From the NCBI RefSeq assembly GCF_000716545.1, contig NZ_JNWZ01000047.1, forward strand, positions 1 to 64,000: a DNA stretch of 64,000 nt, read 5' to 3'. Under the pieces are notes generated by a model. It worked only from the letters and a program-made list of their open reading frames with translations, did no database searches and had not been told where the DNA came from. The position numbers and the translations under genes were made by a program. The DNA is from Kitasatospora phosalacinea (lineage in GTDB: Bacteria; Actinomycetota; Actinomycetes; Streptomycetales; Streptomycetaceae). Below are positions 35,054 to 43,422 of the stretch, in pieces (positions within the stretch are counted from its first letter, which is position 1; every line of letters begins with the position of its first letter).

Positions 35054-36293
35054 GCGGTTCTCCCTGGGGGGAAGCGGGGAATTCGTCAGGACGGTCCGCG
35101 GTGGACCGCCGGTCGCGCCGGGCGGCGTCGCGGCCGTCGGCGGTGCCGCTCTGGAACAGCGACATGAAGGCCTGGGCCTCATCGGCGGAGCGCGGCGCGA
35201 CGGCCGGCTCCGCGGGGAACTGGTTCTGCGGGGCGGCGCCCCGGCGGTTGCTCCGGCGGGGCAGGGAGCCGCCCTGCGGGGGCACCGCGGGGACCGGTGC
35301 GGCCCCGGTCCGGGGGGAGACCGGGCGGGTGGGCAGCGGGACGTGCGTCCGGGCCGGGGCCTCGGCGGCCCGCGGGCGGGCCGACGGCAGGCCGTGCTGC
35401 GGCAGCGGGTCGGTGAGCAGCGCGTTCGGCAGCAGCACCACCACCCGCACGCCGCCGTAGGGGGACGGGGTGGAGTGCACGGTGACCCGGAAGCCGTACT
35501 GCCGGGCGAGCAGGCCGACCGCGGCCAGGCCCAGCTGCGGGACCTCGCCGATCCGGGAGACCTCCAGCGTGCCCTCGCCGGACAGCGCGGCGGTGGCCTT
35601 GGCGACCGTCACGTCGGTCATGCCGACGCCGCAGTCGTCGATCTCGATCACCGCGCCGTTGTGCACCGGCATCAGCGTGACGTACACCTGCGAGCTGGGC
35701 GGCGAGTAGCGGGTGGCGTTGTCCAGCAGCTCGGCCACCGCGTGGATCAGCGCCTCGGCGGCCGCGCCGAGCACCGCGGTGTCCACCCGGCTGTGCACCA
35801 CCACCCGCTGGAACGGCAGGATCCGGCCCTGGGCGCCGCGCACCACGTCCTCCAGCGGGACGGGCTCGGGCCAGGTCCGGCCGGCCCGGGAGCCGCACAG
35901 CACGGCCAGGGTCTGGGCCAGGCGGGCCTGTTGGGCGGCGGCGTGGTCGGCCCGCAGCAGTCCGTCGAGCAGCACCGGGTCGTCGTGGGTGCGCTCCATC
36001 TCGTCCAGCCCGGCCTGCTGGTCGTGCGCCATCACCAGGATCCGGCGGGCCACGTTGAGGAAGGCCCGGCGGGTCGCCGCGTTCAGCTCCTGCTCGTGCA
36101 GGGCGGCTTCGGTGCTGGCCCGTCGGTCGGCCAGTTCGGCGGCCAACCGCTCGCGGGTCTCGGCGAGTTCCCGCTCGCCGAGGGCGAGCCGGTGGCGCAG
36201 GGTCCGGGTGACGGCACGTGAGCGGGCGGTGGCCGCGAGGGCGATGAGGGCGAGCAAAGCGGTTGCTGCCAAGCACCATTGAGTGGTCGTCAC
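35037..36293 (-). CDS. cvnA: Conservon sensor kinase-like protein CvnA
   Basis: A 418-residue membrane-anchored protein. One N-terminal hydrophobic helix (about 5-23) is followed by a coiled coil (about 30-75), a helical dimerisation region (RRAFLNVARRILVMAHDQQA) and an ATPase domain (AVAELLDNATRYSPP, VIEIDDCGVGMTD). It has almost no extracytoplasmic part, unlike nitrate-sensor type CvnA proteins. The C-terminal 100 residues are Pro/Arg-rich. It is the first gene of cvnABCD-P450-P450. GTG 36293 has no clear ribosome site, which may mean a leaderless or short-leader mRNA; the A/T-rich 36294-36393 region holds its promoter (for example TTGGAA at 36340-36335 and TAGTAA at 36319-36314, minus strand). 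Confidence 0.9.
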   Translation of the reverse strand: MTTTQWCLAATALLALIALAATARSRAVTRTLRHRLALGERELAETRERLAAELADRRASTEAALHEQELNAATRRAFLNVARRILVMAHDQQAGLDEMERTHDDPVLLDGLLRADHAAAQQARLAQTLAVLCGSRAGRTWPEPVPLEDVVRGAQGRILPFQRVVVHSRVDTAVLGAAAEALIHAVAELLDNATRYSPPSSQVYVTLMPVHNGAVIEIDDCGVGMTDVTVAKATAALSGEGTLEVSRIGEVPQLGLAAVGLLARQYGFRVTVHSTPSPYGGVRVVVLLPNALLTDPLPQHGLPSARPRAAEAPARTHVPLPTRPVSPRTGAAPVPAVPPQGGSLPRRSNRRGAAPQNQFPAEPAVAPRSADEAQAFMSLFQSGTADGRDAARRDRRSTADRPDEFPASPQGEPHDDQP

Positions 36294-36393
36294 AGGCGGA
36301 GTTTATGGTGGTGTTACTACTTGCGTATGAACGGTTCCAACTTCCGCTGTTCAGATTCCGTCAATTTCGGACAGGTCGGGCGGAACCGATCCG

Positions 36394-38571
36394 TCAGCGG
36401 TCCTCCGCGTCGGTGGAGACCCGGTGCAGGAGGAGCAACGCCACGTCGTCCTGGCGCACTTCACGCTCCGTCACGTTCAGCGTGAGCAGGTCCGCCAGCC
36501 GCTCCAGCGCCCCCGGACGCTCCAGCCGGCCGGCCCCGCCGGCCTCCGCCGTCCACAGCTCCAGCCCGCCCAGCATCCGCTGCACCGACTCGTCGTAGTC
36601 CTCGTCCCGGACCTCCACCAGACCGTCCGTGTAGGCCAGCAGCGTCTCGCCCGGCGCCAGCCGCGCCTCCACCAGCGGATAGCGCACCCCCGGCAGCACC
36701 CCCAGCGGCGGGCCGCCCGGCAGCTCCAGCTCCGCCGCCCCGCCCGCTCCGATCCGCACCGGCTGCGGGTGCCCCGCCCGGGCCGCCCGCAGTGCGCCGG
36801 TCACCGGATCCAGCACCACGTACACGCAGGTGGCGAACAGCTCGGTCTCCATCTCCGACAGCAGCCAACTGGTCCGCTCCAGCGCCGCCGCCGGATCGTT
36901 CCCCTCCGTCGCGTACGCCCACAGCACCGAGCGCAACTGGCCCATCACCGCGGTCGCCTCCGCGTTGTGGCCCTGCACGTCGCCGATCACCAGCCCGACC
37001 AGGCCGTCGGGCAGCCGCAGCAGGTCGTACCAGTCGCCGCCGATCTGCATGCCCTCGGTGGACGGCAGGTAGCGCGCCGCCGAGGAGATCCCCGGCAGCA
37101 CCGGCAACGAGCGCGGCAGCATCGCCCGCTGCAGCTCGCTGGCCCGCTCGTGGTGCACGTCGTACAGCCGGGCCCGCTCCAGCGACTGCGCCAGGATGCC
37201 CGCGAACGCCGAGAACATGGTGCGGTCCTCGCGGCTGAAGGACCGCTCGGTGGCGAAGGTGATCAGGCAGGAGCCGACCTGCCGGCCCGAGGCCACCAGC
37301 GGCAGCACCGTCCAGGCGGCCGGCGCGTCCGGGCCCCGGCGCTCCCGGCCCGGCTCGCTGAACAGCGGCGTGGCCCGGGCCAGCGCGTGCTCCATCACCC
37401 CGCCCGCCAGGTCGTGCAGCCGGTTCAGCTCCGCCCGGTGCGGGCCGCCGTACACCGCCGGGGAGACCGGCGTCAGCCGGCCCTCGTCCACCAGGTCCAG
37501 CACCACGCCGGCCGCGCCCAGCGCCGGGCGCGCCACGTCGGTCAGCGCCGTGGTCACCTCGCGCACCGTCACCGCCCGGGACAGTGCCCTGGTCAGCGCC
37601 AGCAGCAGGGTGGAGCGCGCCCCCGCCGCCGCCGCGGAAACGCCCGCGGGGCCGGGCCGCCACTCCCGTCCGGTCAGCAGCCCCGCCGTCCGCACCGGCC
37701 GCCGGTGCACGTCGAGCATCACCTCGCCGGCCTCGTCCACCTGCCAGGGCGAACCGTCCGGCCGCACCACCCGGTACGAGATCCGGTACGGGCCGCCGGT
37801 CGCCAGCGCCTCCGCCAGCGCGGCCTGCACGTCCGGCAGGTCCTCCGGGTGCACCACGTCCGCCAGGTCCGGCGCCCGCCCGGTCGCCCCCGGCGGCCGC
37901 CGGCCCACCACCCGGTACGCCTGCGCGTCCCACAGCGTCTCGCCGGTCACCAAGTCCCGCTCGAACGCCCCGGCGCCCGCCGAGCGCACCGCCAGCGACA
38001 GCAACTGCCCCTCGGCGGACGGCGGTCGCTCCCGGAGGCCGGCCGCGGTCGGATCGGCCGCGTGCCCGGGGTGCGGCAGGTGCACGAGCCGGTGCGCCAC
38101 CACGTCGGCGAAGGTCTCCAGCAGTTCGACGTCCCGCCGCGGGACGGCCCCGCGGTGGGCCAGCGCGAGCGCCAGCGAACCCACCGGGTCCCCGTCCACC
38201 ACCAACGGCAGCACCGCCAGCGCGACCAGGCCGGTGCCCAGGCCCGCCGCCGTGTTCGGGTAGTCCGCGCTGGTCTGCTGCGGGCTCAGCAGCACCGGCT
38301 CCCGCCGCCGCAGCGCCAGCGCGGCGGGCAGCCCGCTCGCCGGGTCGATCACCCCGTACTTGCGGTGCACCCACTCGGGCAGTTCGTGCGAGGCGATCAG
38401 CCGGAGCACCCCGCCGTCCAGCAGGTACAGCGCCGAGCCCTCGCCGGTGATCCACGCCGGGCCCTCGGTCAGCAGCGTCGCCAGCAGTTCCGCCGCGCTC
38501 GACGCCCGCAGCAGCGCCCGTACGCACCGCAGTTCGGAGCGGTTGGCACGGCGCGGAGAGCTCTGGTCCAT
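36394..38571 (-). CDS. GAF-PAS-GAF-PP2C (SpoIIE-type) phosphatase
   Basis: A 725-residue soluble signalling protein. GAF domain about 15-170; PAS about 195-305 (AFERDLVTGETLWDAQAYRV, PEDLPDVQAALAEALATG); second GAF about 325-480; and a SpoIIE-type PP2C phosphatase about 500-715 (QIGGDWYDLLRLPDGLVGLV, IGDVQGHNAEATAVMGQLRS, LAPGETLLAYTDGLVEVRDE). The metal-binding aspartates are present. Such proteins dephosphorylate anti-anti-sigma factors. No anti-sigma gene is adjacent; it lies about 100 bases upstream of cvnA on the same strand, and could share a signal with the conservon. Confidence 0.9.
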   Translation of the reverse strand: MDQSSPRRANRSELRCVRALLRASSAAELLATLLTEGPAWITGEGSALYLLDGGVLRLIASHELPEWVHRKYGVIDPASGLPAALALRRREPVLLSPQQTSADYPNTAAGLGTGLVALAVLPLVVDGDPVGSLALALAHRGAVPRRDVELLETFADVVAHRLVHLPHPGHAADPTAAGLRERPPSAEGQLLSLAVRSAGAGAFERDLVTGETLWDAQAYRVVGRRPPGATGRAPDLADVVHPEDLPDVQAALAEALATGGPYRISYRVVRPDGSPWQVDEAGEVMLDVHRRPVRTAGLLTGREWRPGPAGVSAAAAGARSTLLLALTRALSRAVTVREVTTALTDVARPALGAAGVVLDLVDEGRLTPVSPAVYGGPHRAELNRLHDLAGGVMEHALARATPLFSEPGRERRGPDAPAAWTVLPLVASGRQVGSCLITFATERSFSREDRTMFSAFAGILAQSLERARLYDVHHERASELQRAMLPRSLPVLPGISSAARYLPSTEGMQIGGDWYDLLRLPDGLVGLVIGDVQGHNAEATAVMGQLRSVLWAYATEGNDPAAALERTSWLLSEMETELFATCVYVVLDPVTGALRAARAGHPQPVRIGAGGAAELELPGGPPLGVLPGVRYPLVEARLAPGETLLAYTDGLVEVRDEDYDESVQRMLGGLELWTAEAGGAGRLERPGALERLADLLTLNVTEREVRQDDVALLLLHRVSTDAEDR

Positions 38572-38704
38572 GGGAAGCGCCCGGCCCTTCCGGTCGACGT
38601 GCCAGTGCTGCCCATCTTATGGACGCGCCGGGCGGGCGGGCGCTTTCGCGACGCGTGGTGCACGGACGGCGTTTCCGACACCCCGCCGGTGGCGGACCGG
38701 CCCG

Positions 38705-38929
38705 CTACTGGCCGTCGACCTCGCCGTACCCGCGCTGCGGACGCGCCGGGACCGGCCGCAGCGCGCGCAGCCCGCGCACCACCGCGACCCCGTGCCGCAG
38801 CGCGGTGGCCCAGCCCTCCGAACCCCGCTCCGCCGCCGGGCGCGGGTCGCCGGGCACGCCGTCCGGCGCCGTCCGGGGAACCGGGATCAGTCCCGTGCCG
38901 GGCTCGGTCTGCTGAGTCGCCTGCGGCAT
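38705..38929 (-). CDS. Small hypothetical protein, 74 residues
   Basis: A short frame starting MPQATQQTEPGTGLIPVPRT with a strong GGAGGAT ribosome site seven bases before the ATG, which is the main reason to call it. The sequence is rich in Pro, Arg and Gly, with a possible helix WATALRHGVAVVRGLRALRP, and lacks a signal or membrane segment. It ends 133 bases before the phosphatase gene on the same strand. No family recognised. Confidence 0.55.
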   Translation of the reverse strand: MPQATQQTEPGTGLIPVPRTAPDGVPGDPRPAAERGSEGWATALRHGVAVVRGLRALRPVPARPQRGYGEVDGQ

Positions 38930-39087
38930 GTCCCTGATCCTCCGTGCTTGTCGGCCACACCCGTGGAAGGTCTCCACGCGGTATGACTTCCCGACCGAAG
39001 GACAGTGTTACGCACCGATGGTGTCGAAACGATGGGCAGGAGGTTGCGAAAAGGTGTGCGCGGCGCGCGACCAGGGCTTTCCCGCGG

Positions 39088-39282
39088 TCAGGCGTCCGGC
39101 AGGTCGGCCGCGGTCTGCCGGGCGAGGTCCTCGGCGACCGGCAGGTCCGGGGCGGAGAGGGTGTCCTTGAGCGGGCCGAGCCCGGTGCGGTGCTCCGGCG
39201 CGGCGTGCGCACCGGGGGCGGTGAGGGAGGCGACCACGCCGACGGCGAGCGAGGCAAAGGCGAGCATGCTGCGCTTCTTCAT
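39088..39282 (-). CDS. Small secreted protein, 64 residues
   Basis: MKKRSMLAFASLAVGVVASL and TAPGAHA make a clear signal peptide with cleavage near residue 28. The mature part is only about 36 residues, acidic and without cysteines (GLGPLKDTLSAPDLPVAEDL). The ATG is preceded by CCGGTAT... on its strand with no strong ribosome site. Such tiny exported proteins are common in Streptomyces near regulatory genes. Function unknown. Confidence 0.7.
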   Translation of the reverse strand: MKKRSMLAFASLAVGVVASLTAPGAHAAPEHRTGLGPLKDTLSAPDLPVAEDLARQTAADLPDA

Positions 39283-39312
39283 ACCGGGTAGAACGCGGCA
39301 GCGCCCCGGAGG

Positions 39313-39897
39313 TCACGCGCCTTCCGCACCGGGCCAGTTGGCCAGCCCCTCGACCAGCACCCCGGTCAGCCGCTCCAGCGTGACGTCCGTACCCTCGGCG
39401 AGCTGGAACGCCCCCGCCGTGGTCAACGAGGCGAACCCGTGGGCCGCCGCGCGCAGCGTCCGCACCGCGTGCACCGCCTCCGAGCCCTCCAGCCCGTAGC
39501 CGCGCAGCACCGCGAACAGCACCCCCACCAGCCGCTCGGCGGCGGCGGTCAGCTCCGGGCCCGGGTCCGGGTCGGGCACCTGCGGCAGCGCCGCGTACCG
39601 GCGCGGGTGGCGCAGGGCGTACCCGGCGTAGGCGGCCAGCAGGGCGCGCACGGCCGCGTCCCGGGAGCGGCCGAGGACGGCGGCGGCCAGGTGGTCGGCC
39701 AGCTCGCCGGTGGTGCGGACGGCGACCAGGCGGCGCAGCTCGGGCAGGCCGCCGGCCACGTGCTTGTACAGCGAGGGGGTGGCGACGCCCGCCCGGGCGG
39801 CGACCGCGGCCAGGGTGAGCGCCTCGGCGCCCCGCTCGTCGACCAGTTCGAGGGCGTGGTCCACCACGGCGGCGGTGGAGAGTCCGGCGCGGGGCAT
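39313..39897 (-). CDS. TetR-family regulator
   Basis: A 194-residue TetR protein. The N-terminal helix-turn-helix (VVDHALELVDERGAEALTLA, then ARAGVATPSLYKHVAGGLPE) is followed by a TetR_C-like ligand domain (RHPRRYAALPQVPDPDPGPE). It overlaps the upstream hydrolase gene by one base (TGATG), so they form one operon. The perfect palindrome at 40820-40840 in front of the hydrolase is the obvious operator, which would make this a self-regulated detoxification or degradation unit. Confidence 0.9.
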   Translation of the reverse strand: MPRAGLSTAAVVDHALELVDERGAEALTLAAVAARAGVATPSLYKHVAGGLPELRRLVAVRTTGELADHLAAAVLGRSRDAAVRALLAAYAGYALRHPRRYAALPQVPDPDPGPELTAAAERLVGVLFAVLRGYGLEGSEAVHAVRTLRAAAHGFASLTTAGAFQLAEGTDVTLERLTGVLVEGLANWPGAEGA

Positions 39898-40751
39898 CAG
39901 CGGGCGGTCCCGTTCTCGCCGGCCGCCGCGTCCAGCTCGGCCAGGAAGGGCAGCAGGGCGTCGGCGACGGCCTGCGGGCGGCCGGCCATCGGGTAGTGGC
40001 CGGCGCCCTCGATCATCACCTTGCGGCCGCGCAGCGCGGCGGTCTGCCGGTCGGCGACCAGCTCCGGCTTCGGGAAGTCCGGGTCCGCGGTGCCCATCAG
40101 CACCAGCGCGGGCACGTCGACGTCCGCGCACCAGCCGACCGGCGCGGAGTCGCCCTTCAGGTAGCCGCGCAGCGCCGCCTTGCGGGCGGGCTCGCGGAGC
40201 ATCGCGGACAGGCCGGCCCGGTAGGCGTCGAAGTCGGCGGGGCGGGCGCCGGCCGGGTAGTAGAACTTCTGCATCGCGCCCCACAGGCCGGGGAACGCGC
40301 TGACCAGCGGGGCGGCCAGGCCGAACAGCGCCTTCTGGAAGGCGTTCAGCGGCAGGTTCTCGATGAACGCGTCGATCAGCACCACCCCGCCGGTCCGCCC
40401 GGGGGCGAGCGCGGCGGCCCGGACCACGGTGGCGCCGGTGTACGAGCTGCCGACCAGGACGGCGCCGCGCAGGTCCAGGTGGTCCAGCAGGGCCGTCAGG
40501 TCCTCGGCGAGCGCGGCCGGGCCGTGGTCGGTGAAGCCGGTGGAGGACTCGCCCATGCCGCGCAGGTCCATGGTGACCACCCGGTGCCCGGCGGCGGTCA
40601 GCAGCGGGACGAGGTGGCGGTAGACGGCGCGCTTGTCGAGCATGCCGGGCAGCAGGACGACCGGGGCGCCGGTGCCGGGGGTGTCGTCGTAGGCGATCCG
40701 GCCGCCGGTGACGTCGAGGTACCGGGTGGTGGTGCCGAGGGTGCTGTTCAT
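39897..40751 (-). CDS. Alpha/beta hydrolase
   Basis: A 284-residue alpha/beta-hydrolase. The oxyanion-hole segment is VVLLPGMLDKRAVYRHLVPL, the nucleophile elbow LVGSSYTGATVV carries Ser, the acid lies in LVLMGTADPDFPKPE, and the His in IEGAGHYPMAGRP. Members hydrolyse esters, epoxides or lactones. It is first in a two-gene operon with a TetR regulator and sits right behind a perfect operator palindrome. Substrate unknown; chemistry follows the family. Confidence 0.9.
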   Translation of the reverse strand: MNSTLGTTTRYLDVTGGRIAYDDTPGTGAPVVLLPGMLDKRAVYRHLVPLLTAAGHRVVTMDLRGMGESSTGFTDHGPAALAEDLTALLDHLDLRGAVLVGSSYTGATVVRAAALAPGRTGGVVLIDAFIENLPLNAFQKALFGLAAPLVSAFPGLWGAMQKFYYPAGARPADFDAYRAGLSAMLREPARKAALRGYLKGDSAPVGWCADVDVPALVLMGTADPDFPKPELVADRQTAALRGRKVMIEGAGHYPMAGRPQAVADALLPFLAELDAAAGENGTAR

Positions 40752-40819
40752 CGCTGGCCTCCTGGCGGGCGTCCGGCGCTCCGGGCTTCTGGCGCCCGGC
40801 TGCTGCCGATAGCCACAAA

Positions 40820-40840
40820 GCTAAGGCTAATAGCCTTAGC
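40820..40840. promoter_or_regulatory. Perfect TetR operator palindrome
   Basis: GCTAAGGCT (40820-40828) and AGCCTTAGC (40832-40840) are exact inverted copies around AAT. The site is unusually A/T-rich for the window, lies 69 bases before the hydrolase start, and occupies the expected promoter position for the hydrolase-TetR operon. Confidence 0.85.
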
Positions 40841-40879
40841 CGTCAACCCCGGCCGGGCGCCCGTTCCCCGCGCGCCGCC

Positions 40880-41170
40880 TCAGAGCCCCTCCACCTTGAA
40901 CGGGTCGTGCTCGGAGAGCAGCTTCTCCAGTCGGGCCTGGTCGACCCGGCTGGTGAGCGCGCCCTCCTCCTGGCGGTCCCGGACCACCTTGGCCAGCGTG
41001 AACGCGGAGGTGACCGCGTAGAGCAGGCCGACGGCGAGGAAGGCGCGCATCCAGGCGCTGACCGGGAGGTAGGCGATCCCGAGGGCCAGGGCGGCCGTCG
41101 CGAACGCGAAGGACGCGACGGCCTGCAGGAAGTAGGCGGAAGTGGTGCGGCGCGGCACGGGAGCGGTCAT
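40880..41170 (-). CDS. YiaA/YiaB two-helix membrane protein
   Basis: A 96-residue protein with two membrane helices (AYFLQAVASFAFATAALALG and MRAFLAVGLLYAVTSAFTLA) then a cytoplasmic charged tail (KVVRDRQEEGALTSRVDQAR). This is the YiaAB two-helix domain pattern. No biochemical role is established for the family. The ATG at 41170 matches the family start. A dyad 36 bases upstream may regulate it. Confidence 0.85.
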   Translation of the reverse strand: MTAPVPRRTTSAYFLQAVASFAFATAALALGIAYLPVSAWMRAFLAVGLLYAVTSAFTLAKVVRDRQEEGALTSRVDQARLEKLLSEHDPFKVEGL

Positions 41171-41205
41171 GGGCCCAGGGTCCCGCCGGGGCGCGGGCGG
41201 AGTCG

Positions 41206-41221
41206 TGAGTACGGATACTCA
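41206..41221. promoter_or_regulatory. Short dyad upstream of the yiaA-like gene
   Basis: TGAGTA (41206-41211) and TACTCA (41216-41221) are perfect inverted copies around CGGA, in the promoter-proximal position for the minus-strand gene starting at 41170. It is a possible operator with no assigned protein. Confidence 0.4.
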
Positions 41222-41394
41222 ACCGGCCCGTCACGGTCCGTCATGGCCGAATCCGGGCGGGTCGACGAACCGTCACAAATCGCCCATAGGGCGTCAGGAA
41301 AGTTTCACTGCACCCAGGAAGGCGCTTGGAATCATGGGGTCCATAGGATTAACGTTTGATAACGCAGCGCGGTCGGCAACGCCGTAACCATGCG

Positions 41395-41555
41395 GCACCG
41401 TGCGCCACGCCTAATCCATCCGGTCCTGCCCCCGCGGCAGGTCCAGGAGCCGGGGAACCACTTTCCACCGGGGTGAATCGGGACGGCCCTGGGCCCGACC
41501 GTAGGAGACCTTCCACCTCCGAACCCGTCAGCTAACCCGGTCGGCGGCAGGGAAG
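41395..41555 (+). ncRNA. Cyclic di-AMP riboswitch (ydaO-yuaA type) before an M23 peptidase gene
   Basis: The leader holds the conserved blocks of the ydaO/yuaA class in order: a helix around CCTGCCCCCGCGGCAGG, AGCCGGGGAACCA, CGGGGTGAATCGG, AGGAGACCTTCCACCTCC, and GAACCCGTCAGCTAACCCGG followed by CGGCGGCAG. In actinomycetes this riboswitch lies before cell-wall hydrolase genes (rpfA and peptidases) and turns them off when c-di-AMP is high. The downstream gene here is exactly such a peptidase, starting at 41572. A/T-rich DNA at about 41340-41362 (TAGGATTAACGTTTGATAAC) is the probable promoter. Ends are approximate. Confidence 0.88.
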
Positions 41556-41571
41556 GAAGGAGCGCGCCTCC

Positions 41572-42366
41572 GTGGCGTCGACCTACACCGAGAGCACCGG
41601 CACCCAGCTGCTCGACCACCCGGTCGAGGCCGAGACCCTCCGGCACCGGCTGCCCCGCCAGGCCCGCACCGGCGCGCCCCTGCTGGGCGTCACCGCGATG
41701 ACCGCCGCGCTCGGCGCCACCGGCCTCGCCACCGCCCCCGCCCAGGCCGCCACCGTGCCCGCCCCGGCCCCCGTCACCGCCGCCGACGAGGTCTCCGACG
41801 GTCTGCTCGCCGCCGACCCCGGACTCGCCCTCGCCGCCCGCATCCTGCAGCAGGCCGACGGGCAGCGCACCGCCACCGAGGAGTCCGCCCGGCTCGCCGC
41901 CGCCCAGGAGGCCGAGGCCAAGCGCGCCGACCGGCAGGCCGAGCCGGCCGCCCCGGCCGCCGCCGACCACTCCGCGCCCGCCCTGCCGGTGGCCGGCCAC
42001 CGGCTGGCCGCGCGGTTCGTCCAGGCCGGCGCGCACTGGGCGCACCTGCACAACGGGCTGGACTTCGCCGCCCGCACCGGCACCCCCGTCACCGCCGTCA
42101 CCTCGGGCACCGTGACCGCGGCCGGCTGGTCCGGCGCCTACGGCTACCGCGTCGTCCAGACCCTCCCCGACGGCACCGAGCTCTGGTACTGCCACCTCTC
42201 CGGGATCACCACCGCCTCCGGCGAGGTCACCCCCGCCACCGTCCTCGGCACCGTCGGCAGCACCGGCAGCGCCACCACCCCGCACCTCCACCTGGAGGTC
42301 CGCCCCGCCGGCGGCGCCCCGATCGACCCCCTCCCCTGGCTCCAGCACCTCGGCCTCCGGCCGTAA
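41572..42366 (+). CDS. M23-family peptidoglycan endopeptidase
   Basis: A 264-residue exported protein. A basic N-terminus of about 40 residues and a hydrophobic segment (GVTAMTAALGATGLATAPAQ) precede a helical region (about 85-125), then a C-terminal LytM/M23 domain. That domain reads WAHLHNGLDFAARTGTPVTA, GYRVVQTLPDGTELWYCHLS, and TPHLHLEVRPAGG. The zinc ligands His-x3-Asp, and His in HLHLE, are present. It should cut peptide cross-links in the wall. The GTG at 41572 lies 17 bases after the riboswitch, behind GGAAGGAAGGAG. The riboswitch suggests control by c-di-AMP during growth or spore germination. Confidence 0.92.
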   Translation: MASTYTESTGTQLLDHPVEAETLRHRLPRQARTGAPLLGVTAMTAALGATGLATAPAQAATVPAPAPVTAADEVSDGLLAADPGLALAARILQQADGQRTATEESARLAAAQEAEAKRADRQAEPAAPAAADHSAPALPVAGHRLAARFVQAGAHWAHLHNGLDFAARTGTPVTAVTSGTVTAAGWSGAYGYRVVQTLPDGTELWYCHLSGITTASGEVTPATVLGTVGSTGSATTPHLHLEVRPAGGAPIDPLPWLQHLGLRP

Positions 42367-42459
42367 CCCCCGAGGGGCGCCGCCCCGCCGAGCCCGGCCC
42401 GGGGCTCCCCGGGGCCGCCCGGGGCCGCCCGCGTGACGGCTCCCGGGGCCGCTCCGCCC

Positions 42460-43248
42460 TCAGCTCGCCTGGCCGGTCGGCATCACGGTGACCTGCTGCA
42501 GGTTGACGCGCGGCGGCAGGGCGGCCAGGAACCCGACCGTCCTGGCGATGTCGCCGGGGGTGAGCCACTCCATCGCCTCCTTGGAACCGGCCAGCCAGTC
42601 GAGCGCTCCCCGGTCGGTGACGTGCGACTGGAGCTCGGTGCCGACGATGCCGGGCTCGATCGTCGAGACGCGGACGCGCTTCGCGCCGAGCTCGGCCCGC
42701 AGGTGGCGCGAGAGGTGGGTGACGTAGGCCTTGGTCGCGGAGTAGACGGCGAAGGTCGGGAAGATGTTCTGCGCCGCGATCGAAGAGGTGTTGACCAGGT
42801 CGGCGACGCCGCGCTCGGCCGCGGCCGCGACCAACTGCGGGGTGAACGCGCCGATGACGTTCATCAGGCCGGAGACGTTGAGGTCGATCTGCCGCTGCCA
42901 CTGGTCCACGGCCAGCTCCTCGACCGGCGCCGGAAGCATCACCCCCGCGTTGTTGAACAGCAGGTCCGCCCCGCCCAGTTCGGCGGCGACCCGGTCGGCG
43001 GCCGCCCGCACCGCGGCCCGGTCGGTGACGTCCGCGACGATGGCCACGGCGGTGCCGCCGGCGTGCTCGATCCGGTCGACCAGCGCGCCCAGCCGCTCGG
43101 CGCGGCGGGCCAGGACGACGACGCGGGCGCCGAGCCCGGCGAGCTCCTCGGCGGTGGCCTCGCCGATGCCGCTGGAGGCGCCGGTGACCACGGCGGTGCG
43201 GCCGGCGAGGGGCAGTGCGACGGGGGTGGACGTGGTGGAGGTCGACAT
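42460..43248 (-). CDS. Short-chain dehydrogenase/reductase
   Basis: A 262-residue classical SDR. TAVVTGASSGIGEATAEELA is the cofactor loop, NNAGVM the structural motif, SSIAAQNIFPTFAVYSATKA the Ser/Tyr-x3-Lys catalytic set. The usual cofactor-specificity Arg (LARRAERLGAL) suggests NADP. It is divergent from an XRE/MmyB-type regulator with 174 bases between, a very common actinomycete pairing in which the regulator controls the SDR. Substrate unknown. Confidence 0.9.
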   Translation of the reverse strand: MSTSTTSTPVALPLAGRTAVVTGASSGIGEATAEELAGLGARVVVLARRAERLGALVDRIEHAGGTAVAIVADVTDRAAVRAAADRVAAELGGADLLFNNAGVMLPAPVEELAVDQWQRQIDLNVSGLMNVIGAFTPQLVAAAAERGVADLVNTSSIAAQNIFPTFAVYSATKAYVTHLSRHLRAELGAKRVRVSTIEPGIVGTELQSHVTDRGALDWLAGSKEAMEWLTPGDIARTVGFLAALPPRVNLQQVTVMPTGQAS

Positions 43249-43422
43249 GGTGTGCCTTCCTTGCGGGACAGGTGAGTTGCGGCACCGGGAAGCTCCGGGC
43301 CCGGATCCAGCAGACCAGTTCGGCGGGCCCGCGAACGGCCCCGAGCGGACCTTGCGCCGACTGGTACCGCCAGGGCCACCCACGCCCCGCCGGCGCGCCC
43401 TCCGCTCCCGCACACTTGGTCC

